This document shows positions 15,446-24,334 of a stretch of 35,565 bases of DNA, piece by piece. Under the pieces are notes generated by a model. That model was not told the DNA's origin. It was given only the letters and a program-made list of their open reading frames with translations, and searched no databases. The translations under genes were made by a program, and so were the position numbers. Every line of letters begins with the position of its first letter. Positions within the stretch are counted from its first letter, which is position 1. Source of the stretch: Flavobacteriaceae bacterium (GTDB taxonomy: Bacteria; Bacteroidota; Bacteroidia; Flavobacteriales; Flavobacteriaceae); NCBI GenBank assembly GCA_013215095.1, contig JABSPM010000025.1, positions 1 to 35,565 on the forward strand. The letters run 5' to 3'.

Positions 15446-17183
15446 AATACTAATCGCTTTATTCTTGTTTTTTGGATGGACTTCTTTTGGACAAGACAAT
15501 TTAATTCATAATGCTGTAGTAGATCAGCCTACTTATAATGAAACACCTTTTTATCTAAGTTTAGTAGATGACTATTCACCTAAATTCTATACATATTCTG
15601 CTGGTTGGATTGAAGATGATAGGGGAAATCAAGAAGGACTTTCTGTCTGGGAAGGTGATATGGATTTGGTAACGAAAGTGATAACAAAACCTGGATTCGC
15701 AACAGAAAAAATTCAGTTTGAATTGCATTCACCAGATTGGTACATGATCAATAAGTATGATGGATACCAAAAGTTACGATTAACAGAAAGTGGAGAACCA
15801 ATCATGCCGCATGCAGGACTTGGCTATATGGGAATGGGACCCGGAGAACTGGTACAACAGCAATTTTTTGATGCGAATAAATTTGAAGAAGGCGAAACGT
15901 ACCGATTGCAATTTTATGTGCGTACTTATGATGACCCAATGCGCGATTGGTCGAGAGGTTTGGATTTAAATGTGTATTTACGAAAAAGTAAAATGAAATA
16001 TTCGCTTGGGGCAAATCAATTCAGCAATCGTTGTGACCCTACAAAATATTTCAACAAATCTAGCACATCAAACACTTTACAAATCCTAAACAAACCAATG
16101 GATTTGACAAACTATCCAACAGGACAATGGTATCCAGTTACAATTGAATTTACAGCACCATCTGACAGTTATGACTGGATTGTGGTTGAAACAGAATCAA
16201 CTGTCTTATGTGACGGACCGTATGTATTATTAGATGATTTTAGACTTTCAAAATCCTGCAAATTCCCATATTGCAGTCGCACAAGCGGAGAAGTTTTTCC
16301 AAATCACAACGGATTGATTTCCAACACCACTCTTTTAGAAATCACAAATCTGGATAATGCTTCTGCGGTATCGGTAGAAATATCTACAATGCTTGGACAA
16401 CCTATTTGGAACTACAGTGTCAGTTGTACCAATGGTATTGTAGACCCGATTTTTTGGGATGGAAGAACAACGAGTGGAAGTTATGCAGCCAATGCGTCCT
16501 ATTTACTAAAAGTAACTTATACGAACGATTGTGGTACAGAATCAAAAACTTCTGCCATCATTAAAACGGGAAATCATCCCCTGATTACCAATAATATCAT
16601 CTGTAACAATTCAGGAGTCATTACGCCTGCACCGTGTTGTGTATACGAGCCTGATTTGGTCATAGACAACACTTTGCTTCCAGGAATAGGTTTGTTAGAT
16701 TATCGTGTGATTCGTAATATCAATATGGCACCTATATATACTGTTACGGTTACCAATAATGCAAACGTGGAAATGAGAGCTGGAAATAAAATTCTATTAA
16801 ATCCAGGATTTACGGTAGAATTTGGAGCGAATTATTTCGCGGAAATTGTGCCTTGTACGACTAAGCGTGCAGCAACAATAGAAGCAACTTGGATACAACC
16901 AACGCAAATTATAGACGATGCATTAGTAAGTCAAAATTCAGAAGATGTACTGACTTTATATCCAAATCCCGCAAAGGATATAAGTACACTCGTTATCAAT
17001 GACTTTGAAATAGGAACAGACTATAAAATTACCATCTATACTATGCAAGGAGTACAACAATATCAAGGGAATACGAAAGTTAAGGAAACATCTTTAGATC
17101 TTTCAAAATTTGGTGCTGGAATGTACTTTGTAAAAGTGTTCAACGGAATCACAATGCATAGTATAAAATTAATCAAGCAATAA
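15429..17183 (+). CDS. large secreted protein with T9SS sorting domain
   Basis: The 584-residue product has a Sec signal (ILIALFLFFGWTSFGQ, about residues 6-21). Residues 25-280 look like a carbohydrate-binding, jelly-roll-type N-domain (for example YDWIVVETESTVLCDGPYVL). A FlgD-like immunoglobulin segment follows (VDPIFWDGRTTSGSYAANAS, about 340-360). The end, from about 510 (LTLYPNPAKDISTLVINDFE onward), is a T9SS type A sorting domain. It should therefore be displayed or released outside the cell. It begins 17 bases before the end of the adhesin-like gene, which implies one operon and possibly one surface complex. No enzyme motif is visible. Confidence 0.8.
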   Translation: MKIRNKILIALFLFFGWTSFGQDNLIHNAVVDQPTYNETPFYLSLVDDYSPKFYTYSAGWIEDDRGNQEGLSVWEGDMDLVTKVITKPGFATEKIQFELHSPDWYMINKYDGYQKLRLTESGEPIMPHAGLGYMGMGPGELVQQQFFDANKFEEGETYRLQFYVRTYDDPMRDWSRGLDLNVYLRKSKMKYSLGANQFSNRCDPTKYFNKSSTSNTLQILNKPMDLTNYPTGQWYPVTIEFTAPSDSYDWIVVETESTVLCDGPYVLLDDFRLSKSCKFPYCSRTSGEVFPNHNGLISNTTLLEITNLDNASAVSVEISTMLGQPIWNYSVSCTNGIVDPIFWDGRTTSGSYAANASYLLKVTYTNDCGTESKTSAIIKTGNHPLITNNIICNNSGVITPAPCCVYEPDLVIDNTLLPGIGLLDYRVIRNINMAPIYTVTVTNNANVEMRAGNKILLNPGFTVEFGANYFAEIVPCTTKRAATIEATWIQPTQIIDDALVSQNSEDVLTLYPNPAKDISTLVINDFEIGTDYKITIYTMQGVQQYQGNTKVKETSLDLSKFGAGMYFVKVFNGITMHSIKLIKQ

Positions 17184-17275
17184 AACGTAGTTTAAAAAAT
17201 AAGGAATGTATAACAGATACATCCTCAAACTAACTGATAATTGTATCAAATTTTTGGGTTGATTATGAATATAAA

Positions 17276-17304
17276 AAAAGGCTTTTTGTCATGGAAAGCC
17301 TTTT
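17276..17304. terminator. bidirectional stem-loop before comM 3' copy
   Basis: AAAAGGCTTT (17276-17285) and AAAGCCTTTT (17295-17304) form a perfect ten-base stem with A-rich and T-rich flanks. It should stop transcription of the secreted-protein operon. It sits 16 bases before the start of the duplicated comM 3' end. Confidence 0.78.
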
Positions 17305-17320
17305 GAATTTAATCAATTAA

Positions 17321-17530
17321 ATTCGCGAGTATTGCAGGTTGGATGATGCTTCTAAAATGCTATTAAAAACAGCAATGGAGCGCCTCAATCTCTCAACTAG
17401 AGCCTATGATCGTATACTTAAAGTCGTACGAACCATAGCCGATCTAGAAAACGTGCCTGAAGTACTTGGAGTGCATATTTCTGAAGCTATTCAATATCGA
17501 AGTTTAGACCGAGAAGTTTGGTTGGGGTAA
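17321..17530 (+). pseudogene. duplicated 3' end of comM
   Basis: The 210 bases match the last 70 codons of intact comM (8490-8699) at about 95% by eye, in the same orientation, from IREYCRLDDASKMLLKTAME to the stop. An in-frame TAA lies directly before the first matching codon, so the fragment is not translated as part of a longer protein. Differences are few (for example A to V, A to T, and GWLG to VWLG at the end), so it is much younger, or better preserved, than the 5' copy at 3014. The spacer that follows (17531-17803) shows no gene. Confidence 0.95.
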
Positions 17531-17803
17531 AGTAATCATCTTAAGATAAGTATAGTATAGAAGACCATACTAGTCTAAATTTTAATTATATTTGATAGAG
17601 GCATAATATAGTGGTGAAAAATTTAGCTTTAGTGCTGTAACGTAGTTTTAGAAATACCTTTTCAAATCAAAGTTGATTAACTTTTGGAGCATTGTTTTTA
17701 TAAAACTATAATTTAGTAAATATTTCTTATAAATTTACCATGCAACTAAGCTGCTAATAATCATATATAACCCATGTCGTATGCTGTATTTAAATGGTAA
17801 ACA

Positions 17804-18292
17804 ATGAAAAGACTAATTTTAATGCGTCATGGTAAGTCGTCTTGGAAATATGATGTTTCAGATATTGATAGGCCATTAAAATCAAAAGGCAAGCTTGATG
17901 CTAAGCGAATTGCGGGCGCATTTAAGACTTTTGATATGGATAACGATTTTACCATATATTCTAGTCCTGCTAAAAGAGCTTATACAACCTGTGAAATTTT
18001 TACTGAAAGTCTCCATTTCCCTTTAAATGAGGTAACCATAGTTGAGCATTTATATGATTTTGGAGGTAGTGCTGTTGTTAATTTTGTAAAATCTTTGTCC
18101 GATGCAAAAAAAAATGTGATGATTTTTGGTCATAATCATGCTTTCACATCGATTTCTAATATATTTGGGGATAAATTTATAGATAACCTTCCAACAGCAG
18201 GTTTGGTTGTTTTAAAGTTTGATATCTTATCTTGGAAAGCGTTGAAAAAGGGAAAAACGGAGTTGTTGTTATTTCCGAGAGATTTAAAATAA
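17804..18292 (+). CDS. sixA: SixA-like phosphohistidine phosphatase
   Basis: The product of 162 residues carries the histidine phosphatase signature LILMRHGKSSW, with the catalytic histidine at residue 9. A second histidine lies in MIFGHNHAFTSIS. The length is right for the SixA branch of the superfamily, whose E. coli member removes phosphate from histidine-containing phosphotransfer proteins; the substrate here is unknown. It is followed after 32 bases by a Ppx/GppA gene on the same strand, a common pairing in Flavobacteriia, so a shared transcript is likely. This marks the return to core genome after the comM 3' copy. Confidence 0.88.
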   Translation: MKRLILMRHGKSSWKYDVSDIDRPLKSKGKLDAKRIAGAFKTFDMDNDFTIYSSPAKRAYTTCEIFTESLHFPLNEVTIVEHLYDFGGSAVVNFVKSLSDAKKNVMIFGHNHAFTSISNIFGDKFIDNLPTAGLVVLKFDILSWKALKKGKTELLLFPRDLK

Positions 18293-18324
18293 TAAAATAA
18301 TAATTGAAGTAGTTTTATACTTAT

Positions 18325-19233
18325 ATGCTTTCAATAAAAAAATATGCTGCAATTGATATAGGCTCTAATGCAGTACGACTATTAATTTCAAATAGTATTG
18401 AAGAAAAAGATAAACCTGTAAAGTTTAAAAAGAGTTCTTTAGTTCGGGTGCCAATTCGTTTGGGTAGCGATGTTTTTGTTAATGGCGAAATTTCGTCAGA
18501 AAATATCCAGCGAATGGAAGATACGATGCTTGCTTTTAAATTATTGATGAAATCACATAAGGTGGTAAAGTATAAGGCTTGTGCAACATCTGCTATGCGT
18601 GAGGCTACTAATGGTCTAGAGGTAGCAACTTTGATAAAGAATCATACGGGTATTGAGATTGATATTATTGATGGAATAGAAGAAGCAGCAATTATTGCAG
18701 CCACAGATTTGCATGAATATATAGATAAGAATAAAACCTATTTATATGTTGATGTAGGAGGAGGAAGTACAGAATTTTCTATAATTAGAAATGGCACTAA
18801 AACGGCTTCTAAGTCGTTTAAAATAGGTACAGTACGTTTGCTAAATAATATTGTGAAAGATGCAGAGTGGAAAGCTCTAAAAACTTGGATTAAGTCTCAT
18901 ACGCAATCTTATGATAGGGTAGAAGTAATTGGTTCTGGTGGGAACATTAATAAGATATTTAAGTTGTCTAGAAAAGCTATTGGTAAACCTTTGACCTATT
19001 TTTATTTGAGCAGCTATTACCAAAAGCTAAAATCTTATACTTACGAAGAGCGCATTACAGTATTAAACCTCAATCAAGATAGAGCAGATGTAATTATTCC
19101 AGCAATGGAAATTTATTTATCTGCCATGAAATGGAGTAAATCCAAACATATTCTTGTTCCAAAAATTGGATTGTCTGATGGTATCATTAAGAGTTTGCAC
19201 TACGACACAATAAGCAGTAAGCGTATGCGCTAA
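18325..19233 (+). CDS. Ppx/GppA family exopolyphosphatase
   Basis: The product of 302 residues belongs to the ASKHA fold. The first phosphate loop, YAAIDIGSNAVRLLISN, lies near residues 7-23 and the second, YVDVGGGSTEFSI, near 142-155; VEVIGSGGNINKI lies near 195. It lacks the C-terminal HD-like domain of long Ppx proteins, which matches the short form. It hydrolyses terminal phosphate from polyphosphate and/or pppGpp. It follows sixA closely and converges with miaE, with a four-base overlap of the two gene ends. Confidence 0.9.
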   Translation: MLSIKKYAAIDIGSNAVRLLISNSIEEKDKPVKFKKSSLVRVPIRLGSDVFVNGEISSENIQRMEDTMLAFKLLMKSHKVVKYKACATSAMREATNGLEVATLIKNHTGIEIDIIDGIEEAAIIAATDLHEYIDKNKTYLYVDVGGGSTEFSIIRNGTKTASKSFKIGTVRLLNNIVKDAEWKALKTWIKSHTQSYDRVEVIGSGGNINKIFKLSRKAIGKPLTYFYLSSYYQKLKSYTYEERITVLNLNQDRADVIIPAMEIYLSAMKWSKSKHILVPKIGLSDGIIKSLHYDTISSKRMR

Positions 19234-19811
19234 CCATGAATCATTTCTTTTTTACTCAAGTTTTTCATGATTTCTGCTTCATATTCTAATAAGCTGCGCC
19301 ATTTTTTGTCCACTTGTTCACGTCCGCCATATGTTCTGGCAAATCCCAAAAACATGGTGTAATGATTTGCTTCACTAACCATTAATTTATGGTAAAATTT
19401 GGCTAGTTTTTTATCGTCCAATTCTAGAGATAATAATCTGAACCTTTCACAACTTCTTGCTTCAATAAGCGCGGCATACAGTAAACGATGAACTAGTTGT
19501 GTGGTACGGCTTCCTCCTTTTGGAAAAAACGTCATTAATTGCACAACGTATTCATCTTTTCGATCTCTACCAAGAGTATATCCGCGTTCAATAATGATAT
19601 CATGTACCATTTTAAAATGCCCCATTTCTTCTTTAACGAGCTCAACCATTTCTTGAACCAGTTTGGTGTATTCAGGAAAACTAACTATTAAAGAAATCGC
19701 GGTACTCGTTGCTTTTTGCTCGCAAAACGCATGGTCTGTAAGTATTTCTTCAATGTTTTTTTCTACGATGTTTACCCAACGCGGATCCGTTGGTAATTTC
19801 AGTCCTAGCAT
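19230..19811 (-). CDS. miaE: tRNA-(ms[2]io[6]A)-hydroxylase family diiron protein
   Basis: The product of 193 residues is all-helical with diiron ligands spread as in MiaE: TDHAFCEQKATS, EEMGHFKMVHDI (an ExxH), LIEARSCERFRLLS and VSEANHYTMFLGF (the second ExxH). It hydroxylates the isopentenyl group of the modified adenosine at tRNA position 37, using O2. It is encoded head to tail after dnaX, with one base between the genes, so it is probably co-transcribed with it, and its stop overlaps that of the Ppx gene. Confidence 0.9.
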   Translation of the reverse strand: MLGLKLPTDPRWVNIVEKNIEEILTDHAFCEQKATSTAISLIVSFPEYTKLVQEMVELVKEEMGHFKMVHDIIIERGYTLGRDRKDEYVVQLMTFFPKGGSRTTQLVHRLLYAALIEARSCERFRLLSLELDDKKLAKFYHKLMVSEANHYTMFLGFARTYGGREQVDKKWRSLLEYEAEIMKNLSKKEMIHG

Positions 19812-19812
19812 A

Positions 19813-21525
19813 TTATATGTCTAAATCAAAGGTTCGTCTAAGTAATTCTATGTTTGGGTTTTTTTCTTTCAGCTTATTAAATTTATCCATTGTTGTAAAG
19901 GCATATTGTTTCTCTTTGGCTTCGTTTACAAAAATTTCTAATGTTACACTGTAGTTGTGAAGCATTTTTCTTATGTATTTCATAAGTTCATATTGTTGTC
20001 TAGAAACTTCTACTTTGTTGGTTTCATTAGGATATTCAACATGAATAGCATTTTTAACAAGTTTTGGCGTGTCAATTCTTAATATTGAAGCAAAATTATG
20101 GCGGCCTTCTTTTTCGGCAATACCAATATAGGATTTCCAAGCGGTTTGCATCTCCGCTTCAGTAAAGGGCTCATTAGGAAGATCTTTTTCTTCAACTTCC
20201 ACTTCCATTTGCTTAATGAGGTGTTCTTTTTTTCGTCGAATACTACTTAATGATAGCCCAGAAACTTGCTTTCCACTTTTTAAGTTTATTTTAGCTGTTT
20301 TTGGTTTTGATGGGAGTTCAACATCTTGATTTGAAGACGTTTCATAAACCGAAATAGTAGTGGCTTGTTGTTCTAATTTGGGAGGACTTACTTTTATAGG
20401 TGCAATTCCTTTTTGTCTAAAATAGGAAGCAGGAATTATGTAACGTTTGTTATTTTTTTTTTCTCCATCAAAAGTGATAGAGGCAAGTTGCATAAGACAG
20501 AGTTCTATGAGTAAACGTTGATTTTTACTCGCCTTGTATTTTAGGTCGCATTCATTTGCTAATGCAATCGCTTTTAATAAAAAGGATTGATTTGATTTTT
20601 GTGACTGTTCCAGGTATTTTGCCTTTGTTTGTTCTCCTACTTCTAGAAGTTCTATAGTTTGTGGTGTTTGACAGACTAATAAGTCTCTAAAATGTGATGC
20701 AAATCCTAAAATAAAATGATGACCTTCAAATCCTTTAGATAAAGTGTCATTAAATTGAAGTAGCAATTCCGGAATCTTATGTTCTAAGATTAAATCTGTA
20801 CTCTTAAAATAAGTTTCATAATCTAAAACATTTAGATTTTCTGTCACTGCCTGTCGGGTTAAATTATTTCCAGAGAAACTTACAACTCTATCAAAAATAG
20901 AAAGCGCATCGCGCATGGCGCCATCTGCTTTTTGAGCTATAATATGTAATGCATCATCTTCTGCATCTATACCTTGTTCTTCAGCAATGTATTTTAAATA
21001 GTCTTTTGCGTCTTTTACTGTAATGCGTTTGAAATCAAAAATTTGACAACGCGATAAAATGGTAGGAATAATTTTATGTTTTTCAGTAGTAGCAAGAATG
21101 AAAATACAGTGTTTTGGTGGTTCTTCTAAAGTTTTTAGAAAAGCGTTGAACGCTGACTGTGATAACATATGTACCTCATCAATAATATAAACTTTATATT
21201 TACCAATTTGTGGTGGGATACGAACTTGATCGGTTAAGTTTCTAATGTCATCAACAGAATTATTAGAGGCAGCATCTAATTCAAAAATATTGAATGCATA
21301 GTCTTCATCTGCATAGGTGTTTTCTTCTTTTTGGTTAATCATTTTTGCCAAAATACGTGCGCAAGTCGTTTTTCCGACACCACGAGGGCCAGTAAACAAA
21401 AGCGCTTGTGCCAAATGATTGTTGTCAATAGCATTGAGTAGCGTATTGGTTATCGCTTGTTGCCCCACAACATCTTTAAATGTTTGAGGTCTGTATTTAC
21501 GCGCAGATACTATAAAATGTTCCAA
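19813..21525 (-). CDS. dnaX: DNA polymerase III subunit gamma/tau
   Basis: The 570-residue product is the clamp-loader ATPase. Walker A is FTGPRGVGKTTCARILAK near residues 43-60, Walker B is VYIIDEVHMLS near 112-122, and the LSRCQIFDF sensor/arginine-finger region follows. Between Walker A and FELDAASNNSVDD, most DnaX proteins carry four zinc-binding cysteines. Here that stretch (INQKEENTYADEDYAFNI) has none, which I believe is common in Flavobacteriia. The tau part (residues 370-570) is lysine-rich. A promoter box TAACTTTG lies upstream on the minus strand (21575-21582). It is followed by miaE. Confidence 0.93.
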   Translation of the reverse strand: MEHFIVSARKYRPQTFKDVVGQQAITNTLLNAIDNNHLAQALLFTGPRGVGKTTCARILAKMINQKEENTYADEDYAFNIFELDAASNNSVDDIRNLTDQVRIPPQIGKYKVYIIDEVHMLSQSAFNAFLKTLEEPPKHCIFILATTEKHKIIPTILSRCQIFDFKRITVKDAKDYLKYIAEEQGIDAEDDALHIIAQKADGAMRDALSIFDRVVSFSGNNLTRQAVTENLNVLDYETYFKSTDLILEHKIPELLLQFNDTLSKGFEGHHFILGFASHFRDLLVCQTPQTIELLEVGEQTKAKYLEQSQKSNQSFLLKAIALANECDLKYKASKNQRLLIELCLMQLASITFDGEKKNNKRYIIPASYFRQKGIAPIKVSPPKLEQQATTISVYETSSNQDVELPSKPKTAKINLKSGKQVSGLSLSSIRRKKEHLIKQMEVEVEEKDLPNEPFTEAEMQTAWKSYIGIAEKEGRHNFASILRIDTPKLVKNAIHVEYPNETNKVEVSRQQYELMKYIRKMLHNYSVTLEIFVNEAKEKQYAFTTMDKFNKLKEKNPNIELLRRTFDLDI

Positions 21526-21574
21526 TACTTCTCTATAATTTATTTACTAGGACAACACTGCTAACCCATAATAA

Positions 21575-21582
21575 CAAAGTTA
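21575..21582 (-). promoter_or_regulatory. TAnnTTTG -7 box for dnaX
   Basis: On the minus strand this reads TAACTTTG, the Bacteroidota -7 consensus, about 50 bases upstream of the dnaX start codon. A clear -33 TTTG could not be assigned. Confidence 0.5.
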
Positions 21583-21647
21583 AACATTAGCTCGAAAAAT
21601 ATTTCATAATCAATTTTAAAATTAGAATGAGTTATTAACAATTTAAT

Positions 21648-21655
21648 TATTTTTG
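21648..21655 (+). promoter_or_regulatory. TAnnTTTG -7 box for rnpB
   Basis: TATTTTTG at 21648-21655 fits the Bacteroidota -7 consensus and ends five bases before the predicted 5' end of the RNase P RNA, the expected distance to the start of transcription. The -33 element is not obvious. Confidence 0.65.
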
Positions 21656-21660
21656 CATTG

Positions 21661-22004
21661 AAGTAGATTGCCTTATCGCTGTATGCTAAACTGAAGTTTA
21701 GAATATAGAGGAAAGTCCGAACACCATAGTGCAAATATAGTGGTTAACGGCCACCAGTCGAGAGGCTAGGAAAAGTGCAACAGAAAGGATGTACAGGTAA
21801 TGCTGTAGTGAAACCAGGTAAACTCTATGTGGTGCAATGTCATGTATATCAACGTTTGAGCGCGGCACGTGCGATGTTGAAGGGTAGACAGCTAGAGTGT
21901 ATTGGTAACAATATGCCCAGATAAATGATAAGGATGTTTTGTACTTGTAGATGAGGTTCAGATGCAAGTTCAGAAGGTACAGAATTCGGCTTATAGATTT
22001 GCTT
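21661..22004 (+). ncRNA. rnpB: RNase P RNA
   Basis: This is the catalytic RNA that trims tRNA 5' leaders. Visible hallmarks are the 5' element GAGGAAAGTCCG, the mid-molecule GGTAAACTC-type region and the closing ACAGAATTCGGCTTATAGA. The two ends pair as helix P1: AAGTAGA (21661-21667) with TTTGCTT (21998-22004). Length of about 344 bases is normal for a bacterial type A RNA. A TAnnTTTG box precedes it and a strong terminator follows eight bases after its end, so it is its own transcription unit, opposite in direction to dnaX. Confidence 0.95.
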
Positions 22005-22011
22005 TAGTATA

Positions 22012-22040
22012 AAAAAGTGTGGTTGTTTACCACACTTTTT
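22012..22040 (+). terminator. terminator of rnpB
   Basis: AAAAAGTGTGGT and ACCACACTTTTT form a perfect twelve-base stem around the loop TGTTT. It directly follows the RNase P RNA. Confidence 0.9.
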
Positions 22041-22115
22041 GTTTATATAACCTCAAGTACTGTAATTATTAATACTAATGTTTTATGCTTTTGTGCTAAA
22101 AAAAGCACAGTCAAT

Positions 22116-22670
22116 TTAACCGTTGATTTCAGTTGCCTTGCTGAAAAAACTAAAGGCATTTCCACCATAATGCTTGGTGTATTCAAAATGTTTTAAATTT
22201 GATAAATTGGTATGCTTGGAGTGCTCTACAATTAGTAGGCCATCTTCTTCCAAAAGGTCATTTTGAAAAACCAAATACGGTATTTTCGAAAAGGCTTCTA
22301 GGGAAAAATCATAAGGCGGGTCTGCAAAAATGATACTGTGCTTTTGTGTCGTACTTTCTAAGAATTTAAAGACGTCAGATTTTATGGTCTGAATAGTGAA
22401 ATCAAAGTTTTCAGTGGTTTGATTGATAAATTTGACACAACCATAATGACTATCTATGGCTAAAATTTGCTCTGTCCCTCTTGATGCAAATTCATAACTG
22501 ATATTTCCAGTTCCTGAGAACAAATCTAAAACAGATAATTCATCAAAATAAAAGCGGTGATTTAGGATGTTAAACAAGGCTTCTTTTGCCATGTCTGTAG
22601 TTGGTCTTACCGGTAATTTTTTTGGAGCAACTATTTTTCTACCCTTGAATTTTCCAGAAATTATTCTCAT
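22116..22670 (-). CDS. rsmD: 16S rRNA (guanine(966)-N2)-methyltransferase
   Basis: The product of 184 residues starts MRIISGKFKGRKIVAPKKLP, the RsmD opening that precedes the class I methyltransferase fold. The AdoMet loop is VLDLFSGTGNISYEFASRG and the catalytic motif IV is FADPPYDF, the DPPY form of the N6/N2-methyltransferase NPPY/DPPY motif. It methylates G966 of 16S rRNA. It begins directly after the stop of the DUF3822 gene, so the two are co-transcribed, as in other Bacteroidota. Confidence 0.94.
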   Translation of the reverse strand: MRIISGKFKGRKIVAPKKLPVRPTTDMAKEALFNILNHRFYFDELSVLDLFSGTGNISYEFASRGTEQILAIDSHYGCVKFINQTTENFDFTIQTIKSDVFKFLESTTQKHSIIFADPPYDFSLEAFSKIPYLVFQNDLLEEDGLLIVEHSKHTNLSNLKHFEYTKHYGGNAFSFFSKATEING

Positions 22671-23510
22671 TTAAAAGCTGTTAAGTAGTGTGAAATCTTT
22701 GTTTAATGTTTTAATATTGGTGGCTATGCGGTGTTTAGACGCAAATTTATAGAAGCTTACATGCCTAACATATGTATATAAAATATCATACAATTCATCT
22801 TCAGCTGTTATAAAACCAAGTAGAATGGCCTCGAAGACTTCTGGATTTAGTTCTAGCTGCTCTGCAACAAATAAAACGTAATAGATGAAATCTGTTTTGG
22901 TACTATATTCAAAGCTATTGTAGTATAGAAACTTATGACCTTTAGTAACAATAATTTCAAAATGACTAGTTTCTACATGAATGTACATTCTATTGGATTG
23001 ATAATGAGCTTGCTGTGATAAAATGTTTTCCAATAAAATACTCGAAAAATGCTTAAACTCAAATGCTCCAAAAGTGTCATAAATATAGTTGTTAATGTTT
23101 ACATAGGGCACATATACATTAACCATATCTTCCGTTGCTATGGCATCATAAGTAATAAAGTCTGTGGGAAGAATTTTAGTGTTAAATTTTAGATAATCTG
23201 CAATACAATCTTCATTAAAAAGTGATTTTGGAACAAGGGTGGCCAACTCGTTTTTATGAACCAACTGCACCGTTTTAAAGTTTTGTTGCAACACAGTTTC
23301 GGTATTGAAAAGGTGTTTTAATTTATCGAGAAGGTTTGTTGGACCTAGCTTTTTGTCAAAGATAATACGTTTGTATTGGGTAATAGTATTTGTTTCTGCA
23401 TCTAGAATACAAAAAGAAAGTCCACCCAAGCTAACTTGAATGGACAATGTCTTATAAAACTTCTGTTCTATGTTATTGCTCTTTTGAAAGGTTCTTTGGC
23501 CAGTTTCCAA
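22671..23510 (-). CDS. DUF3822 family protein
   Basis: The 279-residue product has the DUF3822 pattern common in Bacteroidota, starting after a short leader with YKTLSIQVSLGGLSFCILDA. It has an ASKHA-like alternation of strands and helices. There is no signal peptide. The function is unknown. The gene sits between a membrane protein gene, whose end it overlaps by 38 bases, and rsmD, with no gap. The long overlap raises a small doubt about the start; no other methionine lies near the N-terminus. Confidence 0.85.
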   Translation of the reverse strand: METGQRTFQKSNNIEQKFYKTLSIQVSLGGLSFCILDAETNTITQYKRIIFDKKLGPTNLLDKLKHLFNTETVLQQNFKTVQLVHKNELATLVPKSLFNEDCIADYLKFNTKILPTDFITYDAIATEDMVNVYVPYVNINNYIYDTFGAFEFKHFSSILLENILSQQAHYQSNRMYIHVETSHFEIIVTKGHKFLYYNSFEYSTKTDFIYYVLFVAEQLELNPEVFEAILLGFITAEDELYDILYTYVRHVSFYKFASKHRIATNIKTLNKDFTLLNSF

Positions 23511-24210
23511 TTGTCTTTACTTCATTCATTGAACCTATTGTAATTGCATCACCATTTACACCATCTACAGAGACAACTTCTTTCTCTTTTGCGATTAAGT
23601 TTTTGTCTTCGCCGTCAAGAATTAATTCTTTAGGTGCTCTTGCTTCAAATACAGGGATTTGTGTTCCATTTTGTTCTAACATACCAGCCTTTAATTCTAT
23701 TTTAGCATCTGCTTTACCTACTGGTAAGTTCATCATAGTCTTGTATCTTGTATCTGCTCCAAACAATGAATCTTTTACAGAAACATATCCTAGTGTATCT
23801 ATAATTACAATTTCTTTTGTCATATCAACTCCATATTGACGAGACATTTCTTCATCTCTAATGGTTGAATCTCTACGTTGTGTTAATGTAAATTGAGCTG
23901 TGTCTATAAACTTTACTAAATTATCCCAATTTCCCTCAAATTTTCCTATCACTGTTCTGTGAGCTAATTGAGAATCTCTGACATCTTTAAGGGTTTCAAT
24001 CACAACTTTATAGCGCTCATTTTTGAGTTTGTTAAATTTGATTTCACCATAAACAGACATGAAAGTAATGTATCCTAAGTATCCTATAAGTACCCAAAGT
24101 GCCAATAAAATAAAAGGTTTAGCTTTTTTTGGAATAAATTTGTCAATTACCCATACAATACCAATTGTAAGTAATATTACAATGACGGTTGCAATAATAA
24201 TGTTTAACAT
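23473..24210 (-). CDS. conserved membrane protein of unknown function
   Basis: The 245-residue product has two membrane spans in its first 60 residues (MLNIIIATVIVILLTIGIVW and PFILLALWVLIGYLGYITFM). A mainly hydrophilic, periplasmic or cytosolic domain follows, with a heptad-like KLKNERYKVVIETLKDVRDS. Similar proteins occur next to DUF3822 in Flavobacteriia. No catalytic motif is seen. The 3' end overlaps the start of the DUF3822 gene by 38 bases, and the promoter region is divergent from the RecD-like helicase gene. Confidence 0.75.
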   Translation of the reverse strand: MLNIIIATVIVILLTIGIVWVIDKFIPKKAKPFILLALWVLIGYLGYITFMSVYGEIKFNKLKNERYKVVIETLKDVRDSQLAHRTVIGKFEGNWDNLVKFIDTAQFTLTQRRDSTIRDEEMSRQYGVDMTKEIVIIDTLGYVSVKDSLFGADTRYKTMMNLPVGKADAKIELKAGMLEQNGTQIPVFEARAPKELILDGEDKNLIAKEKEVVSVDGVNGDAITIGSMNEVKTIGNWPKNLSKEQ

Positions 24211-24280
24211 AGTTAGTTTATTAAAAATTTAATTAATGGTCTTACGCAAATCTACAATTTTTTTTTATTCACGAAAGTTA

Positions 24281-24308
24281 TTGTGAGTAAAAATCATTTT
24301 TATCTTTG
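24281..24308 (+). promoter_or_regulatory. Bacteroidota-type promoter for the RecD-like helicase
   Basis: TTG (24281-24283) and TATCTTTG (24301-24308) are spaced as in the flavobacterial -33/-7 consensus. The coding start lies 27 bases downstream. Confidence 0.65.
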
Positions 24309-24334
24309 ATAAATTCAAATTTTGTAAGATTTTA

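Noticed and set aside
23447-23839. Plus-strand frame of 130 codons opposite the membrane protein gene.
   Set aside because: It lies antisense to the overlapping membrane protein and DUF3822 genes, which have better composition and context.
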